Source of the DNA: Hydractinia symbiolongicarpus
Taxonomy: Eukaryota > Cnidaria > Hydrozoa > Anthoathecata > Hydractiniidae
Assembly (NCBI RefSeq): GCF_029227915.1
Contig: NC_079875.1
Span: 16,049,001-16,113,000, forward strand
Direction: 5' to 3'
Length of the DNA: 64,000 bases
Part shown: positions 45,226 to 58,589 of the stretch, piece by piece
How the letters are laid out: every line of letters starts with the position of its first letter
Numbering within the stretch: the first letter of the stretch is position 1
The notes under the pieces: generated by a model
Told to the model about the DNA's origin: nothing
Seen by the model: the letters and a program-made list of their open reading frames with translations, nothing else
The model's database searches: none
Position numbers and translations under genes: made by a program

Positions 45226-45927
45226 TGAGGCTCGGGATTCAGAGACCCCAGAAAGTAGGACCCGGGGCCTAGGATACAGGAAAATTTTTGAATTTAACAA
45301 ATTACGAAGATCAGAATGCTCAAAACGTAAACGAGGCAATGAGAGAACGCAAGTGAGGAAGGATTTTCACGAGACTATGTTTTATGCAATGTTTTGTTTT
45401 TTCCTAAGGAGACACGAGTGTGCCAACATATTTACACGAAGATAAAAGTAACGAAGAAGATTTTTCCAAACTCAGTAAAGAACAAACAATGCGAGATAGG
45501 AGTGCAAAACTGAAGTTGTGTAAAGCTTTAGTAGCTAGTTTTGGACATGGTAAAAAAGACTGGATTAGTATAGTTAAGAAAATAAACAGTGAAGCTGAAT
45601 TTATTCTTATACTTCTCCGCTATGTTGTTCTTACAATGCAGCTCTTCTTGACTCTTTCTGCGGATTATTCTTTCACTTGTTTACCCTATTTCTACGTTTT
45701 CCCTAAGGATATTAAAATTGATCTCAACACTATATTTTTCCGATATTTCATCCTGTATAAGAATGGGTCGACTTCAAGAGTTACTCCAACTCGAATAAAT
45801 TAAAATCGATTTTTCTTTCGACCAAACATATTTCTAATGGAATGCCTGATCTTACTTGTATTTTTATTAATAAATATAACCTGCGACCCAGGTCCCACAC
45901 CTTCTAGAGTCGCGGAATCCGGGGCCC
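45226..45927. mobile_element. Degenerate inverted-repeat element with an open frame
   Basis: The left end (45226-45272: GAGGCTCGGGATTCAGAGAC..., GTAGGACCCGGGG) resembles the reverse complement of the right end (45880-45927) at about three quarters of positions over 45 bases. Both stand out as GC-rich islands. Inside, 45420-45803 is open for 127 codons (beginning MPTYLHEDKSNEEDFSKLS, with ASFGHGKKDWISIVKK). I recognise no transposase, and the frame may be the remains of one. Confidence 0.45.
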
Positions 45928-48900
45928 CACTTTTTTTACGTATGCTGAATGAAAACTAAACCATAATAATATTATAGTGTCACATGCAAGCCATTTTTAG
46001 ATTTTCGTTGACCTGTTTCTGTGTTTTCTATTAAGACGTACCAACGGTTTTGAAATAACCCCCTTCGAAAATTTGATTAAGATCTTCCAAAATGCTTAAA
46101 AGCAAAAAATGATGATTTATGGTATATCTTGTGCGCATTTCGTGCAGTGGCACTAATACTAATACACACTATGATGCATAAAGGAATTTGCGCTATGGTG
46201 ATATTAGCTACTATCTATAGATATGTCATGGGACAATCGGTCATCAAAGATGCGCATCCTGAAAACTTTTCATCTCGTGATTTACTTAACATCAATTTGT
46301 TACTGCTTACGCAAGAGTAAGCCACAGAAAATAAAAGAAACGTCCTAAGAATTAGTGCACAAAACAAAGAAAATAATTAAATTACAAATCTTAAATTCCG
46401 GCATGTATCTAGAAAAATTAGAAAAATTACCTGTGTCAAGAGAATGTGGGTTAACTAACTGCAAATCAAAATACATTGCTTATAGCACGATTCTTCATTT
46501 TGTGATTGTAACATTTTCCACCAATCAGAACATCTCACTTTCAATAGTGAAATCCTCTGTTTTCTAGCTATTTCAGACTGCGCAAGAAAGTAAGGAAAAA
46601 ACAACTTGGAGCATTGAACGTTTAAAACGTGCTGTTTCGTAAAAATAATAATACAGGAGATTTTTAATAGCTTTTAGCGCAAGTATCAATATCCAACTTT
46701 AGGAAAAAAACAAGGAAAATAAAAAAATACAAACGAATGCACATAAACAAATAGAAACACACAGAAAACAAATAACGCACAACAGGAAACTAAAATCCTC
46801 AGGTGCCATTTTTACAATCTCTGTGGTGTTTCTTGTCTCCAGAATGCATTTTATATTCTTGTTTACATTACCCCCGCGCATGAAACAAATTCTGTAATAT
46901 AATATTCTCTTACTCTAAAAAAAATTCTGCTTTAATTATCCACGATTTATATTTTTTTGTTTTGATTGTTTTTATCTCAAAACTTAGGTATCCTCTGGCA
47001 TAAAATGTTGATTTTGCTGACCAATCCAATGTTTAGTGAACGTCAATTGTTACATTTTGCATAGATGGGCAAACTAATTATCTTTAAATTGCAGTCAATC
47101 CCTGGATCATGCAAGAAAAGGTGGGAAACTTGAATGTAAAACCCTATTACTTACATTGCGAAGTACTTTTCAAAATGTCACTATGCATTAGTCGCGTGAC
47201 TATGTTCGCATTTTTGGCGATCCTACATAAGCTTTAAAGTCAGTCAAAAGTACATGAACCTATACATTGTTTGATTTGCGTTTCAAGCTCGATACAATAC
47301 TGGAGACTAATTACATGATTTCCAAACAAAATCTTTTATATATGGGAAGATCTTTGTTAATATTGGTTGATTGTCAATCTTGTCTATATCAATACGCTAA
47401 TTGCGTGTGTTTTTCAGTGACATGCAAAATTGATATGTTTATTTTTACTTCAGTTGGTCATGTTAGGTCATTTTTTATTTTACTTGATGTAACGGCACGT
47501 CCCTGCATTTCATTGCCATCAACACATTAAATAAAACCTTTCACGGCAATGCACTTTAAAGTTTCAGGCCAAATAATTATAAACGGGTGGAAACACTTTC
47601 TACGTGGGTCACTAAGGCTACATGGCACTAAAATTAAACTAAATCCCTAGCGCTGCGACAACCAATATGTTTCAGACTGGACAAGTTGAAGAAATCATCA
47701 CAAGACTCTAAACCCTAATTTATCCTATACGTTTTGTCAAAAACATGAGAGCTTCTACATTATTTTATTTCACGCTTCAAACAGAGAAAATAAGAGGTTT
47801 CTTTATATACCACGGGTTGCAGATAACGTCTTGAAAATGCAAGTCTGTAACAAAGTGCCTCCACATCAAGTAGATATGGGCCATTTTACTAGTTTGGTAA
47901 TAATTTGATATTTATAGCTGCAACATCTAGCTACACTATGCAAGAAAAACATTTGTTTTTACTTGTTTATAATCTCGTTTCAAGATCTTAGAAATTATTT
48001 CTATTTACTGCACAGCCCACTTTAATAAAAACTAGGAACATCAATTCCGGACGTCTCTCCTAATAAAACGTCTTATTAATATTGTCCTTTCCAAGGCTAC
48101 AATTCACTGGGCTGTTGCCATTGGCGTGTCATTTTAACTGATCTAATCTATTTTATTGGATTACAAGTAATGCCTTGTTCACAACAGCCGCCATATTAGT
48201 TTTTATTCTTCATTTTGTGTGTAAGAAATGTGACGCACAATGGAAATTAATTAATTAAAACGTAACATTACAAGACTTTACGTTATTGCAGAAAAGAACA
48301 GCAAAGATCACGTCACAAACTCCTAAAAAACATTAGGGCTACATACTTTTAATGTCTTTCTATTTGGTTCTATTTTAGGAGTTGTCATGGCACAGGTACT
48401 GCTAATTGAAATTCCAGAAAATAATTCTAATTTTGGGAATTATTTTTACTCACCTAGTGTATTGACTTGTAAGGTTACATTTTGAAAGGTAATGGGATAT
48501 GAGCAATTTAGCAAACTAATTCAATCAGCCAATAACGGTTAGCGGCGTTGACTTTAGCAAAATTTTATCCCCATCAATCAGCTTTTTCTGGTGCACTAAA
48601 GTCATGCCAGTAACATTACCATACCTCTCCCTGGCCAGTTTTTTTAAATAACTCGTTTTTGCTATGCCGCATGGTTATGGTACTCACTCATTTTTTACAT
48701 GTTTAAATGTTTAGGTCTCATACCTCTCAGAGCCTTATATATTAGGTATTACTCGAAACAACGCCTAAAAATCTCTATGAAATATTTTTAATCGGCAAAA
48801 TATAATAACTTTCGTTAATATTATCCTTATAATTTGAACTTACAACAAAAGTTTATTTTATCAAGGGAATCATTCCGCAAATCTTTGACACGTGATTAAA

Positions 48901-51900
48901 CCGATTTCCTGATATTTTTGACAATTTTTCATGCGAATTTTGTGAAAACCGCAAAATAATCATTTACCATGTTTTATTAGTCTGTCAGAAATTTTATACA
49001 CAATGTGAAAGTTGCTTTAGAACTAAACTATTTGTATTATAAGCAGACAGTGTTATCTTAGACAAATTTCAAGGTTCCAACACGTCACAGAAAAAGTGCT
49101 GCCATAAGCAAACTTTTATTAATTCCATTTTGCTTCTTTCATGACGTATAATATAGGCGTCAAGTTTGATTAAATTTGGACAAGCCTATGAACAGTTATG
49201 GAAGAACAAATATACTTTAGATTTCTGTTTTTCTTGCTTGAATATTCTTCAAGATCTTTTGCACCATCACTTCTTATGAATGAAATAACTAAAACTGCTC
49301 TACAACTGCCTCGTCACTATTTGTGATGACGCAGTTGTGTTAAAAAGATAGAGATGGAAAACAATAACACGGGTTTGTTAACGGAACAATAACATTGTTC
49401 TGCAATGAAAAATGTTTAACCAAAATCATAGCTACGGAATTGTTTATTTTGTTGCTATCTGCTTAACTTATCTGGCACTGGCCATGATGAACAGAGCAGC
49501 AAAAAACGAAAATTCTCTTGACTTTTCAGTAATGCTTTTGAGTAGCTAGGTATTCTACTAGCGTCGTTTTGATTCGGTAAGATAGTTACGGAGATCTATG
49601 AAAAGTATCAGGATAATGCTTCGCTAACCTTAATGAATAAATATAGATGTTTGCCATAAAAATGCCTCCAAGATGCAGTCAATGATTCAGAAAGATAAGT
49701 CACGTTTAATAGTCATTAAGTCCATTTCTCTATTTTTGATAGCGTGAGATAATCCAGGACAGTATTTTACTTAAAATCATTTATTAAGGCCATACACATT
49801 GGTGCAGACCAGCAATTTGCAAAAACTTAATTGATACAAAGCTGCGTATTTTTTTTTTATTTTTAGAGATTCCTTCGTTTTTGTTGCCACAAAGTATAGA
49901 GTGGTTTAATACGACAGTAATGTTAGGCAAAGAGCGAGAGTTGGATGTATTGCTGACTCTGCTGCCAAAGATTTCAACTGTTTTTTGTCAAACCGGTACA
50001 ACTAACATCGCTTGTTTATAACAGGAGCATAATGTATTGGGAACAAGAAACTGTCATGCTCGCAAACGTTCTGCGAAGTGGTGTGGGAATAAATGATCCA
50101 CAAAAAATATTTTTTATGTGATAAAAAAGGCTGGATAAAATTACTTTTGATCTAATTGTATTGTTACAACACGAAGCACTGTTTGAATGCTATGTCTTTA
50201 ATTCTCCCTACCTCCCGCAAAATTATGTGCCGCAACTCAAAGAGGTCATTTTCTAGATGTACTTCCTTTACTCTTGACGTTCACGTCAGTTGTTAATATG
50301 GGAATGAAAGGCACTCCTAAAAACATTCAGTTTTCAAGTTTAAACTATTTTTGTTATGCTTCCCTCATTTTATACTGGTTGCTTGCCTTGTTTTGAATTG
50401 TTTTGCTTGATTGTTTTTGATTTGGAAAATAACGTTCAAACAACATATCCTTTTCCACTATGTTTAGGGAAGGTAGCCTTTTACATAAAATAGAATGATA
50501 TGTAGCACGCTAGCAAATTGAGACATTTATACACTAGGATATAATTGACGTTGTTAGAATTGTTATTTTGTTAAATATATTAGGTTCAAACCTGCCCACC
50601 TGCTACTGTCCTTAATACACATAAACTACTTCATGAAAAGAACTAAAAGCCTGCTTATATACACATAAAATGTGCCAGCAATATTCAAACAGAGAGGACA
50701 GTGTGACGTGCTAAGCTAAAGTTTTTTTTAGCTTGATTAACAAGTTGAGAAGCAGTCGCTGATCGACAGTAAAAAAAACTTATCGACACTGTCATGCCGG
50801 CGACTGCAGTACTACTTTGACCTAAATTATCTCGAGAATTGACCCTCACAAATACAAAAATTTAACAAGTTCATACAATAATGAAAATTTTAAGCATAAC
50901 TCCTTATCAATCGTTAGTTCTTCTTTAACCGAATTCGGGCAAGCGGGAGCTAAAAAACGCTATTGTTATAGGATTAAATGTTGGTGGCATTTCAGCATCT
51001 TTAATTAGCCATATCATAGTCAAAAATTGATATGACGTCACTCTTGTTGCGATGGTGAGTCCTTGTTTAACCTAAAACAGTTTGCTCCGATATGAGGACA
51101 ATTTCTAACAGGTATTATACGAAAAATTATCAAATGTTTTCATATTTAACCTTTAGTAGCGTTTCTCGGATGTGGAATTTTGTGGTAAAATTTTAAAGCT
51201 ATTTTTACTCCTTAGTAACGAAACAGTTAAAGAACTTTCATTGATTTTTGTGGGTCGCCAAACTCATTATATAGGTAATTACAGCGGCATGGGAAAGGTA
51301 AACAAGTAGAAGCAATCGATAAACACATGTATATAAAAAAGAAAAAGATTATCTGGAAGATTAACCATTCTTAACATTACGTCGTTCACGACAATAAAGT
51401 CAACTGACAGTTACATTTCGTACACTAAAGGTGTCACAATTGTGACGTGCTATTTAGGGCTTTAAAACCATTCATAAAATGTAGCTGGAAAACAATGTGT
51501 GAAAATTGTAGGTAATAAATACAAGTTTCTTATTAGGTGAAAACGTATATAAACGAGATTGTTGTCTGATGCCATGTTTTAAAGTGTGTAGTGCTTGAGG
51601 CTATTTTTTTCAAAAAATATACTAGGGAACGTATATACACCCTAAGTTTATTAAGCTTTCGCGAACTTAGTAAGTTTTTGACGATTTTCGACAAGTAGTT
51701 TTCTTTAACAAAGTCTATAAAACATCATCTGAAAAACTGTTCTGTAATTTAAAAAACTGTGATGTCAAAAAAAATTGTAGTGTGTGAGAATTGTTAAATT
51801 CCTCGTTGCTGGTGAGTAACATATCGGAGAGTGAAGCTAAATTCAGGTTTAGGTTTTTCTTGCCCCAAACGTCGAAATCTAAAAATGTGCAAAGGCCCTA

Positions 51901-53841
51901 AACCTCTGAAATCACAAATTAGTAAATAAAAAAAATTTCAGCATTGTTGCAGCAACAGTAACTCCCGGTGTAGAAAAAGTTGTATCTCATGTGTGATATA
52001 GGGATAAACAGAATATGACGCTATATGTATGAAAAATAACCAAAAATTAATTATAAAAGCTCCGGGAACGTTTGTTTGTTTTCGTTGCACGTTTAAAACT
52101 GTTTCCCACGTGATTATGTAACAGGGGCGTATTTGCGGAATCCTAGACGCCGACAGTTGCATAATGGTTACGAATATGATAATAATCGTAACATGAATTG
52201 GCAGCATTGCAGCAACATCGTGACAACTCGACTTAATATTAATTTAACAGCATAAAAGCGATTTAATTGCAACATTTCATTTAAATGTTGTTAAAGCGTC
52301 GCAACAATATAGTTAAATATGCCTTAAAGTTCCCAAACTAAAAGACAACTAAAAAATATAATGAACAAGTACTAGCAAAATAAACCTATTTAGAAAAATA
52401 TTACGATGTTGTATACAGAGCATCGCTAACATGTTGTTTAACGACCGCAGTTTTTCGTAATTCCTAAGAAAATTTTTTGTGACAGTTTCAAACTAAGATC
52501 CGGCATAAGTGAATGTTTACTTAAGAAATTTTTCTTAAAGCTAAGTTTAAGGTCAAATGTAACACAGTGATAATGTTTGCTCGCAAGTGAAAGAAAGCAG
52601 ATTTTCAAATTTTATGCTTTAATATTTTACAGAATAGATGTTTAAGCAAGGTATACAGAATGCCTTAAAATTATTTTGAAAAAGCTCAAACTACACTGGA
52701 AAACAGAATATGTTGTAGCTATTGCTAAGTCTCTGAGCATTCTTTTGTCTTTTGGATGATCTCAGAAAGCGACTTAAAAGTGCCTTATATCGACCTATTA
52801 AGATTCTATTTTTTTTTTTTACCACATTTAGTTTTTCAATATAACTTTTATCCTCAGAGTTTTTTTAGCATTTTGTATGTGTGCTGGTGGAAAAAAAGTA
52901 GCTCTGCTACTGGATGACTACATTTTAAACTTAATGGGGTCTCTGATATCGCCAGTTGATGGCTACTTACATTGTTCCATATAGGGTTGAATAAATTTGT
53001 GTACAGTGTTGTGTTTAAGTTTTGCAAATATTTTCATAACTCTTAAACGTTTAGGTGGTTAAAGTGTATTCCTTTTCGGACATGTTACACAATATTTATG
53101 CAAAATGAGCTTGTGATAAACAAATATAAATATTATAAACCGCAAATTTTTATATTCCAATATCTGCTATGATTATGGTTGATTGCCTGCAAAACAACAT
53201 ACCGTAACTTAATTCAGCATAAATATTAGTTTCCAAGGGGAAATTTAAGTGGTTGGAATTTGCATTTTATGGTTAGACTCTCTAATTATAGGAGAAACAC
53301 ACAGTAGAATCATCACAAAGATTGTTATAGTGTGTATTAAGCTTTATAAGTTTTCTTTTCAAGTAGACAGACACTTAATAGATATTGCGCGCTAAGTCGA
53401 ATCACCATAATTATTGACTCAAGCGCCAAAAATCCATGGATTCTTTCTAATTCTATTATTACACATCTTCATTTACGAAATCGTAAGTGTCTAATAATAG
53501 CAGTAATAAAATAAATGCCGTAGACCCAAAGAGTTCATATATTGTGCTTCGTTTTGTAACTAAATGGAACAAGTTTCTGCTGATATACAAAAACATTTAC
53601 TAAATCCTGCAAATAATTTCTGAGGGTTGTATACGCAAAAACAAATGCAGAAAAGCATAAATTATTTTTCTATTGAAGCGTAAAATTTATCCAGCATTAT
53701 TTAGGCCCTGGTGTAAATATTTGAGCACCAAAAGAGTACACAGGATTCTTTAAGGCGAAGAAAAACAATGTTAGTGGGTAATGGCTGTGGGCAGTTCATA
53801 GATATATATTCTTTTTCTTTCTAGCTTTTCTGAATCTGCAT
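45928..53841. other. Gene-poor region of about 8 kb
   Basis: No gene model could be built. 48715-48905 is the second copy of the dispersed repeat at 18800. Short open stretches such as 46129-46320, 47267-47530, 51938-52207 (minus) and 52877-52984 have no recognised domain. Undetected introns or exons of distant genes cannot be excluded. Confidence 0.4.
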
Positions 53842-55732
53842 CTCAGCGAGCACACAACGTTTAATCAACGTTGATTTAACGTTAAATTCTGGTCGCGACG
53901 TCGCAACCATAAATTCAACGTCTTTTCAACGTGAGTTAGCAACGTCAATGCGACCGACGTAAATCCAACGTCTTTTCAACGTTGGTTTGCAACGTCGATG
54001 CAACCTGCGTAAATCCGACGTCTTTTTAACGTTGGTTTCTAATGTCGGTTCAACCGACGTAAATCCAATGTATTTTCAACATTGCTCCCGGATTTGAATT
54101 CAACGGTCGTAAGGTTGGTACAACGTCGAATACAAGACGTTGTTTTAACGACCATCAAAGATGTTTATTTAATAATTCCACCGAGAGCATTTTAATCAGA
54201 TTGTTTATTACTTTAGTTATCTCAACTGGTTTGCAAAGTTTTATTTTAAACAGACGTTCATAAAGTGTTATTCTAAAACTATCCAATAAAATGAAGAAGC
54301 GTACTCGATGTTATTGTGAAGATGGTAGAAACTAGGAATTAAAAGGATACTACTGACTATCCCATTTTTCACACACTAAAGCTGTCTTATTAACAACCGC
54401 ACACATATGACTTAATCATCAATTTGTCAGCCATTGAATATATTACGCCGACGTAATGATTTTATATATATATAAATATATATATAATCATCCTTTTTAC
54501 CGCAGTGTTTTTTATAAAAATAATAACATTTGTGTTCCAACTTTGCACAGTTATCAAACGAAACATACACAAACGTTCAATTTACAACAGAGCGTGCTAA
54601 ACATTCGTCTTTTTATTTTGAGCTTAAGAAATAGTTTAACTTGTATTTTGGGTGTTTAATATGTAAAATACAATCAATATTATCAAATTATAGTTTATTA
54701 TGCAACAACAACTCTTTATTTACTTCGTTCTCACATATTTACACACCTGCTTTGTCGCATGTAATAACCCTCGTAGGCATTGGCGGGAAACTTTCGTATG
54801 AACTGTGAATTTTGTATCCCTTCACAAAGCGAAGAGGGCGACAGACGATCCGCGAACATTTCTGCGCATATTTAACACTCCTAAAAAATATTATTACTCG
54901 GCTCTAGCAACTGATTTTGTTAACTTGCAAGATACTAAGGCTACAAAGTTTGAACATTTGTAAAAGTCCCTCTATAATTGATTTGTTAAAGAAACAAAAT
55001 ATTTATAAGGATCAGCATAATGGGATAGGTATTCTGCAGATTACGGAAGCTGGAGAAAAAATTATGCACAGAGAATTTTCTCCAAAAATTTCTCTCTATA
55101 TATATATATATATATAATTATAAGCTTGTATTAATTTTTATTCTGTGGCGGTGTGGATGCTTTATTAGGAAGTATGGTCTATTGGTTGTATATATTGCTG
55201 ATGTTTATGCTAAAGGAAATCGTATACAATGCAAATGATATTATTTTTGTTTGGAATAGTCATGCACAAAAACGTCCTGATCATGCTGATTTGACCAAAT
55301 CTCCGAATCAGTTGCTTAAACTTTGGAAAGAAGTTGAATAACGGTTGCGAAAACATTTCTAAACAACATAGAAACGACGTTGATTAAACGTCACAACGTT
55401 GAAAAGTTGAATAACGGTTGTGAAAACGTTTCTAAGCAACTTAGAAACGATGTTGATGATGCGTTGCAAGACGTTATTTCAAAGTTGAAAGGAGGCTGAA
55501 TGACGGTTGCAAGAACATTTCTAAAAACCATAAAAATGACGTTGATTACACGCTACAGGACGTTGCTTCAACGTTGAGACGAAGTTGAATAACTTTTGCG
55601 AGACGTTGTTGTCTGATGTTGAGAAGACCTCTGCAAAAGACGCAAAAAAAAATTTCATTTTCAACGCAAAATCAACGTCTATTCAACGTCGCATGCAACG
55701 TCTTTTCAACGTTACAGTGCTCACTGGGATAG
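53842..55732. mobile_element. DNA element with subterminal AACGTTG arrays
   Basis: The ends are inverted (left CTCAGCGAGCACACAACGTT; right ...AACGTTACAGTGCTCACTGGG). Both flanks inside carry many copies of motifs like CAACGTC/AACGTTG, in opposite orientation at the two ends. An 8-base direct repeat ATCTGCAT lies at 53834-53841 and 55733-55740, as expected for a target-site duplication, although the right repeat is four bases beyond the best terminal match. The interior has only short frames (for example 54917-55117 and 55153-55341) and is probably non-autonomous. Confidence 0.75.
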
Positions 55733-57664
55733 ATCTGCATAGATTTTGATTAAGAAATAGGTCAGTTGAGTGACTTCAACACAAGATGTTTATGGCGCCT
55801 AACACTGTAAAGATACAGACTAACAGCTCTGACAGTCAGGGCATTCCTGTATAGCCATACTTAATCAGTAATAATTCTTCTTTACACTTTTTTTTTTCAA
55901 TCTCTTTTTGCTTTAGTCCCGAATTTCAATTTTACTGGCTCTTTTTTCAGATTTATCAGAAAGATAAAAATTATCAATTTCAACACTGAAGTCAACATTT
56001 ATTTCATTGAAATCATCCTCAGTGTGAGTGTCACTTTAATTGTCATCAGTTAAATTCACAATAATATTGACAATCTCTTAAAATAGATAAAACATGCTCG
56101 ATGAGTAACAGCAGGAAACAGGAAAAAGATTAACAGCTTTCTTACGCGTGGTCATTAGCCTTAAAAAAGTAACTTTAGCGTTAAGCCTGTTACCAAAATG
56201 AAAACAGTTTGACGAGTTGTAATTAATTTTTTGAATAGATGAAACAGAGGATAGTGAATTTGTTCATCTTTTCCTTTTTATAGTGGCTTGTTTAATTAGG
56301 AGTTGTGCATTACGAGTTGTGCGTTGATTGATATTAAAACTGCGGGTTAAAAGTTGCGAATTGAAAATTACGAGTTGATTATAATTTTTTCAATTTCATG
56401 CCATGAATCTACGAATTGGTACATAAAATCAACGCGTTCTTACACAAATTGCACGAGTTGGTTTTAAAACGCAGGTTGCAGAAAAAGTGCGAGTTAAAAA
56501 ATTAAAATGCGAGTTGAAAAATCTTTAAGTGCAAGCAGAATATTAAAAGTGCAAATTCGATTATAAAATTTAAAGTACGAGTTGGACATAAGTGGTAATT
56601 TAAAAAAGAAAGAAAGAATGGTGGTAGCTTTACGCGAACACTTATCAAACACAGAACTTACTTCTTCATAGTCAGGGTTGTTATTTTTATTTTATTTTTT
56701 GAGAAACTTTCATTTAATTCGCACTTTTGCAACTGAAAACTATTAAAACAATGGTGAATTGCACTTTTATTAAATGCAGCATTTCGTAACTCTCGTAACG
56801 GGTAACTCGTAACTCGTATACAGCCTCAGCTTGCGATGTTAATTCGTTGACAGAATCCTATTTCTTAAGCTTGTACCTCTTTTGTCAAGGTGTGGACTAT
56901 TAATTCTATATACAAGAATTTAATTCTATTCCGTTAAGAATAACGATTAACTATCTATGTAACGAGCTATTTAAGTTTAGTAAAGTAGCCAATTGTTGAC
57001 ATAACAAACAAATTGTGAAAGATTTATTGTTTAGAATTAAAATATTTACATCATGCTAACCTACAACTAAAGGGCTACAAAATAACCCAAATTACGATCT
57101 CCATCATGGATGTTACTCTCTATCCTCGCACATTTTAAATAATATTGTGTAATGACCAGACCACCACTTAGAAGGTCGAGCTACAAAAAATTATAGCCCC
57201 TTTTTGCACCAACATAGACAATCTGTTAATAATTAAATACTTTCTCTATATGGTTTGCAACTTTGTTAATTTTAGTTTTTTCTAGAAATAGATACATTTT
57301 TTTAGTATTTTTTAGTGCGGTGAAATATGCTGCGGTCTGGAAAGTATAAGTTATAACTTTAAAATAAAAAGATTATTTTGACTAGCCAAGCCAAGACAAC
57401 ATGAAAGACTGTATTTCGTAGAAAATACTATGTTTAGTAGCCCTAAAAAGGTAATTAATACCCTCTCAAATGTTTTTAAAATCATTATTTCTGCGACAGT
57501 ACGGTCTTTCAAAGTAACTTATGCAGTTCAGTTTTCTTATGCTTAATTTGAACCATAATCTTGGAACTTCTTATTGATTAAGATAACCTACTGAATATCA
57601 AAATTGTGAGGGTCACCGTTGTCAGTTTGGTGATTTCTTTAGCAAAATTCATTATTACACAACT
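55733..57664. other. Gene-free stretch before the octamer array
   Basis: AT-rich. 56280-56830 contains scattered repeats of GAGTTG/CGAGTTG-type words (ACGAGTTG, GCGAGTTGAAAA, TACGAGTTGG), suggesting an old degenerate tandem repeat. No gene seen. Confidence 0.4.
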
Positions 57665-58125
57665 GCAAGGCTACAATGCTACAAGGCTACAAGGCTACAA
57701 GGCTACAAGGCTACAAGGCTACAAGGCTACAAGGCTACAAGGCTACAAGGCTACAAGGCTACAAGGCTACAAGGCTACAAGGCTACAAGGCTACAAGGCT
57801 ACAAGGCTACAAGGCTACAAGGCTACAAGGCTACAAGGCTACAAGGCTACAAGGCTACAAGGCTACAAGGCTACAAGGCTACAAGGCTACAAGGCTACAA
57901 GGCTACAAGGCTACAAGGCTACAAGGCTACAAGGCTACAAGGCTACAAGGCTACAAGGCTACAAGGCTACAAGGCTACAAGGCTACAAGGCTACAAGGCT
58001 ACAAGGCTACAAGGCTACAAGGCTACAAGGCTACAAGGCTACAAGGCTACAAGGCTACAAGGCTACAAGGCTACAAGGCTACAAGGCTACAAGGCTACAA
58101 GGCTACAAGGCTACAAGGCTACAAG
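57665..58125 (+). repeat. (CTACAAGG)n octanucleotide satellite
   Basis: About 56 uninterrupted copies of CTACAAGG from 57679, with imperfect units before that. Eight is not a multiple of three, so every forward frame reads the same eight-residue peptide repeat (GYKATRLQ) with no stop. The long open frame 57606-58160 is thus explained by the repeat. Confidence 0.97.
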
Positions 58126-58185
58126 AAGGAGTTTTTATCACGGAAGTTACAATCTCATAAACATCTAACAACAACTTGTACTTAA

Positions 58186-58589
58186 TTAATTTTTTACATT
58201 CATTAGATTGTAAAGGCTAAGAATAAAAAAGCATTTTCCTTCCCTTAAGGAAGCATTACTAGCAGAAATAAATCTGTTTTTCGTTTGCCTATTTGTATTG
58301 AGTCAACAATCTGTATGTTCATTTTTACAAGGTTAATCTGGGTTTTATCATATATAAATAATCTTAATAATAAGTATAGCTATAAATAATTTTTCGGAAT
58401 ACTATATTTTAAATTGTTTGTACGTAAACTCTCACATCCTTTGTAGTTTAATATGTCTCGTTTAAACATATAATGTTTTGGTTCACGCAGCGTTAATATT
58501 TTTTCAACACTTGAGTAGCTACTTGTGAAAATATTATGATAAAAACTTATCGATTTACAATTATTTTCTTTAAACATCGTTTTTGAACA
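58186..58589. other. 3' flank of the GTPase gene
   Basis: No gene. It separates the octamer array from the GTPase stop codon. Confidence 0.4.

Noticed and set aside
46129-46320. 63-codon frame rich in hydrophobic residues
   Set aside because: No family signature, no splice partners, expected by chance in AT-rich DNA.
51938-52207. 89-codon minus-strand frame starting like a signal peptide (MLPIHVTIIIIFVTIMQLSAS)
   Set aside because: The remainder is hydrophobic and AT-driven, with no partner exons; could be a first exon but nothing supports it.
52877-52984. 35-codon frame MCAGGKKVALLLDDYILNL... on the plus strand
   Set aside because: Reads like protein but is isolated, without convincing splice sites; possibly a transposon crumb.
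57665-58125. CRISPR-like array
   Set aside because: There are no spacers; the 8-base unit repeats without interruption.
57606-58160. 184-codon open frame with a hydrophobic start
   Set aside because: Its length comes entirely from the stop-free octamer repeat, which is open in all forward frames; not annotated as a gene.
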